43,646 nt of DNA from CAZEER01 sp964511215 (lineage in GTDB: Bacteria; Fidelibacterota; Marinisomatia; Marinisomatales; UBA1611), in assembly GCA_964511215.1 (NCBI GenBank), contig CAZEER010000009.1, positions 1 to 43,646 on the forward strand. Reading direction: 5' to 3'. The stretch's first letter is position 1; every line of letters begins with the position of its first letter. Below, piece by piece: positions 42,915 to 43,646 of the stretch. The translations under genes and the position numbers were made by a program. The notes beneath the pieces are model-generated. The model worked only from the letters and a program-made list of their open reading frames with translations, was not told the origin of the DNA and did no database searches.

Positions 42915-43496
42915 TTGCCTTACGATCCAAATAGAAAACCAATAAATCAATCTAGGGTTCGAAGCTTAGAGATGAATGATGAATGGATCATTCAATTTTT
43001 AAAAAAGACCCAAGTTGGACATTTTGTAACCTTGGATAAAGATCAACCATTTATTAACCCTACATCTTTTTGGTATAACTCTAAACATCATGAAATATAT
43101 TTTCACTCTAATGCGTATGGAAGAATGCGTTATAATGCTGAAAAAGAATCAAAAGCGAGCTTTGAATGTTTTGAATCTGGAAACCTTTTACCATCTAACT
43201 TAGCACTAGAGATGAGTTTCCAATATGAATGTGTCATCGCATTTGGAGCCCTCAGGATAGTTACAGAAATGAATGAAAAAAGAGAAATATTAAATGGTCT
43301 CCTCAAAAAATATTTTGGCGATATGAAACCAAATAAAGACTACAGAGCAGTCACAAAGGAAGAATTAAAACAAACTTCCGTATATGGGTTTAAAGTTGAA
43401 AATTGGAGCGGAAAAAGGAACTGGGAAGAAAAAGCAGAACAGGCAGAAAATAATGAGTGGCCTGACTTAGATCCAAAGTGGTTTGATTTTTATTAA
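42915..43496 (+). CDS. Pyridoxamine 5'-phosphate oxidase-fold protein
   Basis: Split-barrel flavin-binding family of the NimA/PNPOx-like type. Visible segments are VGHFVTLDKDQPFINPTSFW (start of barrel), EIYFHSNAYGRMRYNAEKE and KASFECFESG, then FQYECVIAFGALRIVTE. The C-terminal half has LKQTSVYGFKVENWSGKRNW. At 193 residues it is normal for the group. It starts with TTG, 5 bases after the channel gene. It ends in a 4-base convergent overlap with the aldehyde dehydrogenase gene. Whether it binds FMN, F420 or haem is open. Confidence 0.85.
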   Translation: MPYDPNRKPINQSRVRSLEMNDEWIIQFLKKTQVGHFVTLDKDQPFINPTSFWYNSKHHEIYFHSNAYGRMRYNAEKESKASFECFESGNLLPSNLALEMSFQYECVIAFGALRIVTEMNEKREILNGLLKKYFGDMKPNKDYRAVTKEELKQTSVYGFKVENWSGKRNWEEKAEQAENNEWPDLDPKWFDFY

Positions 43497-43646
43497 AAAT
43501 ATTTTTTCCAGGGTTCCTCAGTCTCTGGCCATCTAGCAGTTACTTTTTTTAGATTTGTCCAAAACTGAACACCACTTTTACCCGTTATATCGCCATGTCC
43601 ATATTTAGATTCATTCCATCCACCAAAGCTATATGGCTCTCTTGGC
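43493..43646 (-). CDS. Aldehyde dehydrogenase, C-terminal part
   Basis: The minus strand from the window edge encodes 50 residues up to TAA at 43493-43495. They contain PREPYSFGGWNESKYGHGDI followed by TGKSGVQFWTNLKKVTARWP. This is the typical C-terminus of NAD(P)-dependent aldehyde dehydrogenases (oligomerisation strand and GGW-x-x-SK-x-G), and the FWT...ARW ending resembles the methylmalonate-semialdehyde type. Most of the gene lies outside, so subtype is unsure. Confidence 0.85.
   Translation of the reverse strand, partial: PREPYSFGGWNESKYGHGDITGKSGVQFWTNLKKVTARWPETEEPWKKYF

Overview
The window is AT-rich DNA from a Gram-negative, free-living bacterium. Gram-negative marks are an LptD-type LPS assembly protein, a TonB-dependent receptor and several lipoproteins. 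One large secreted protein ends in a type IX secretion (Por) sorting domain containing HQNYPNPFNP. That ending, the FecI/FecR regulation, the dockerin/cohesin modules and the low GC together fit the Marinimicrobia (SAR406) or a relative in the Fibrobacterota-Chlorobiota-Bacteroidota group. The taxonomic call is an inference from style; there is no rRNA gene in the window.

Layout. 1-9.7 kb: the 5' part of a tRNA and an FKBP prolyl isomerase lipoprotein (minus strand), then lptD, a zinc-ribbon/DUF2007-like protein overlapping hisS, topA and glyQS. 9.7-15.4 kb: an HMG-CoA lyase-like protein whose catalytic Cys is replaced by Ser, a gamma-glutamyltransferase, and a minus-strand operon of rlmN, purine nucleoside phosphorylase and an M20 amidohydrolase. 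15.5-19.7 kb: a MoxR ATPase-DUF58 pair, then a TPR lipoprotein and an adenosine-kinase-like PfkB kinase on the minus strand. 19.8-25.9 kb: a phosphoesterase, cysteine desulfurase plus mnmA (tRNA 2-thiolation), an exported protein of unknown function, a LytR_C-domain protein, rsfS and argS. Much of 0-26 kb is translation and RNA housekeeping.

25.9-32.2 kb: two minus-strand envelope genes (a PEGA-domain protein interrupted by a 100-N assembly gap, and an SH3-like lipoprotein) diverge from an ECF sigma factor, FecR-type anti-sigma factor and STN-containing TonB-dependent receptor, a cell-surface signalling locus. A complete one-piece tmRNA gene lies convergent to the receptor and encodes a tag I read as ADYGYMAAA.

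32.5-43.6 kb is more accessory: a small membrane ORF, an unlisted 52-residue DUF5989-type membrane protein, an SGNH hydrolase, and a giant surface protein (sialate O-acetylesterase-like domain, parallel beta-helix, dockerin, cohesin-like domain, T9SS tail). These are followed by a Gfo/Idh/MocA oxidoreductase with no conventional start codon, a small membrane ORF, a YwqK/MORN protein, a 60-residue protein abutting a PLP aminotransferase, a voltage-gated K+ channel with a C-terminal zinc ribbon, a PNPOx-fold protein, and the C-terminus of an aldehyde dehydrogenase on the minus strand at the right edge. No IS element, CRISPR array or phage gene was seen.
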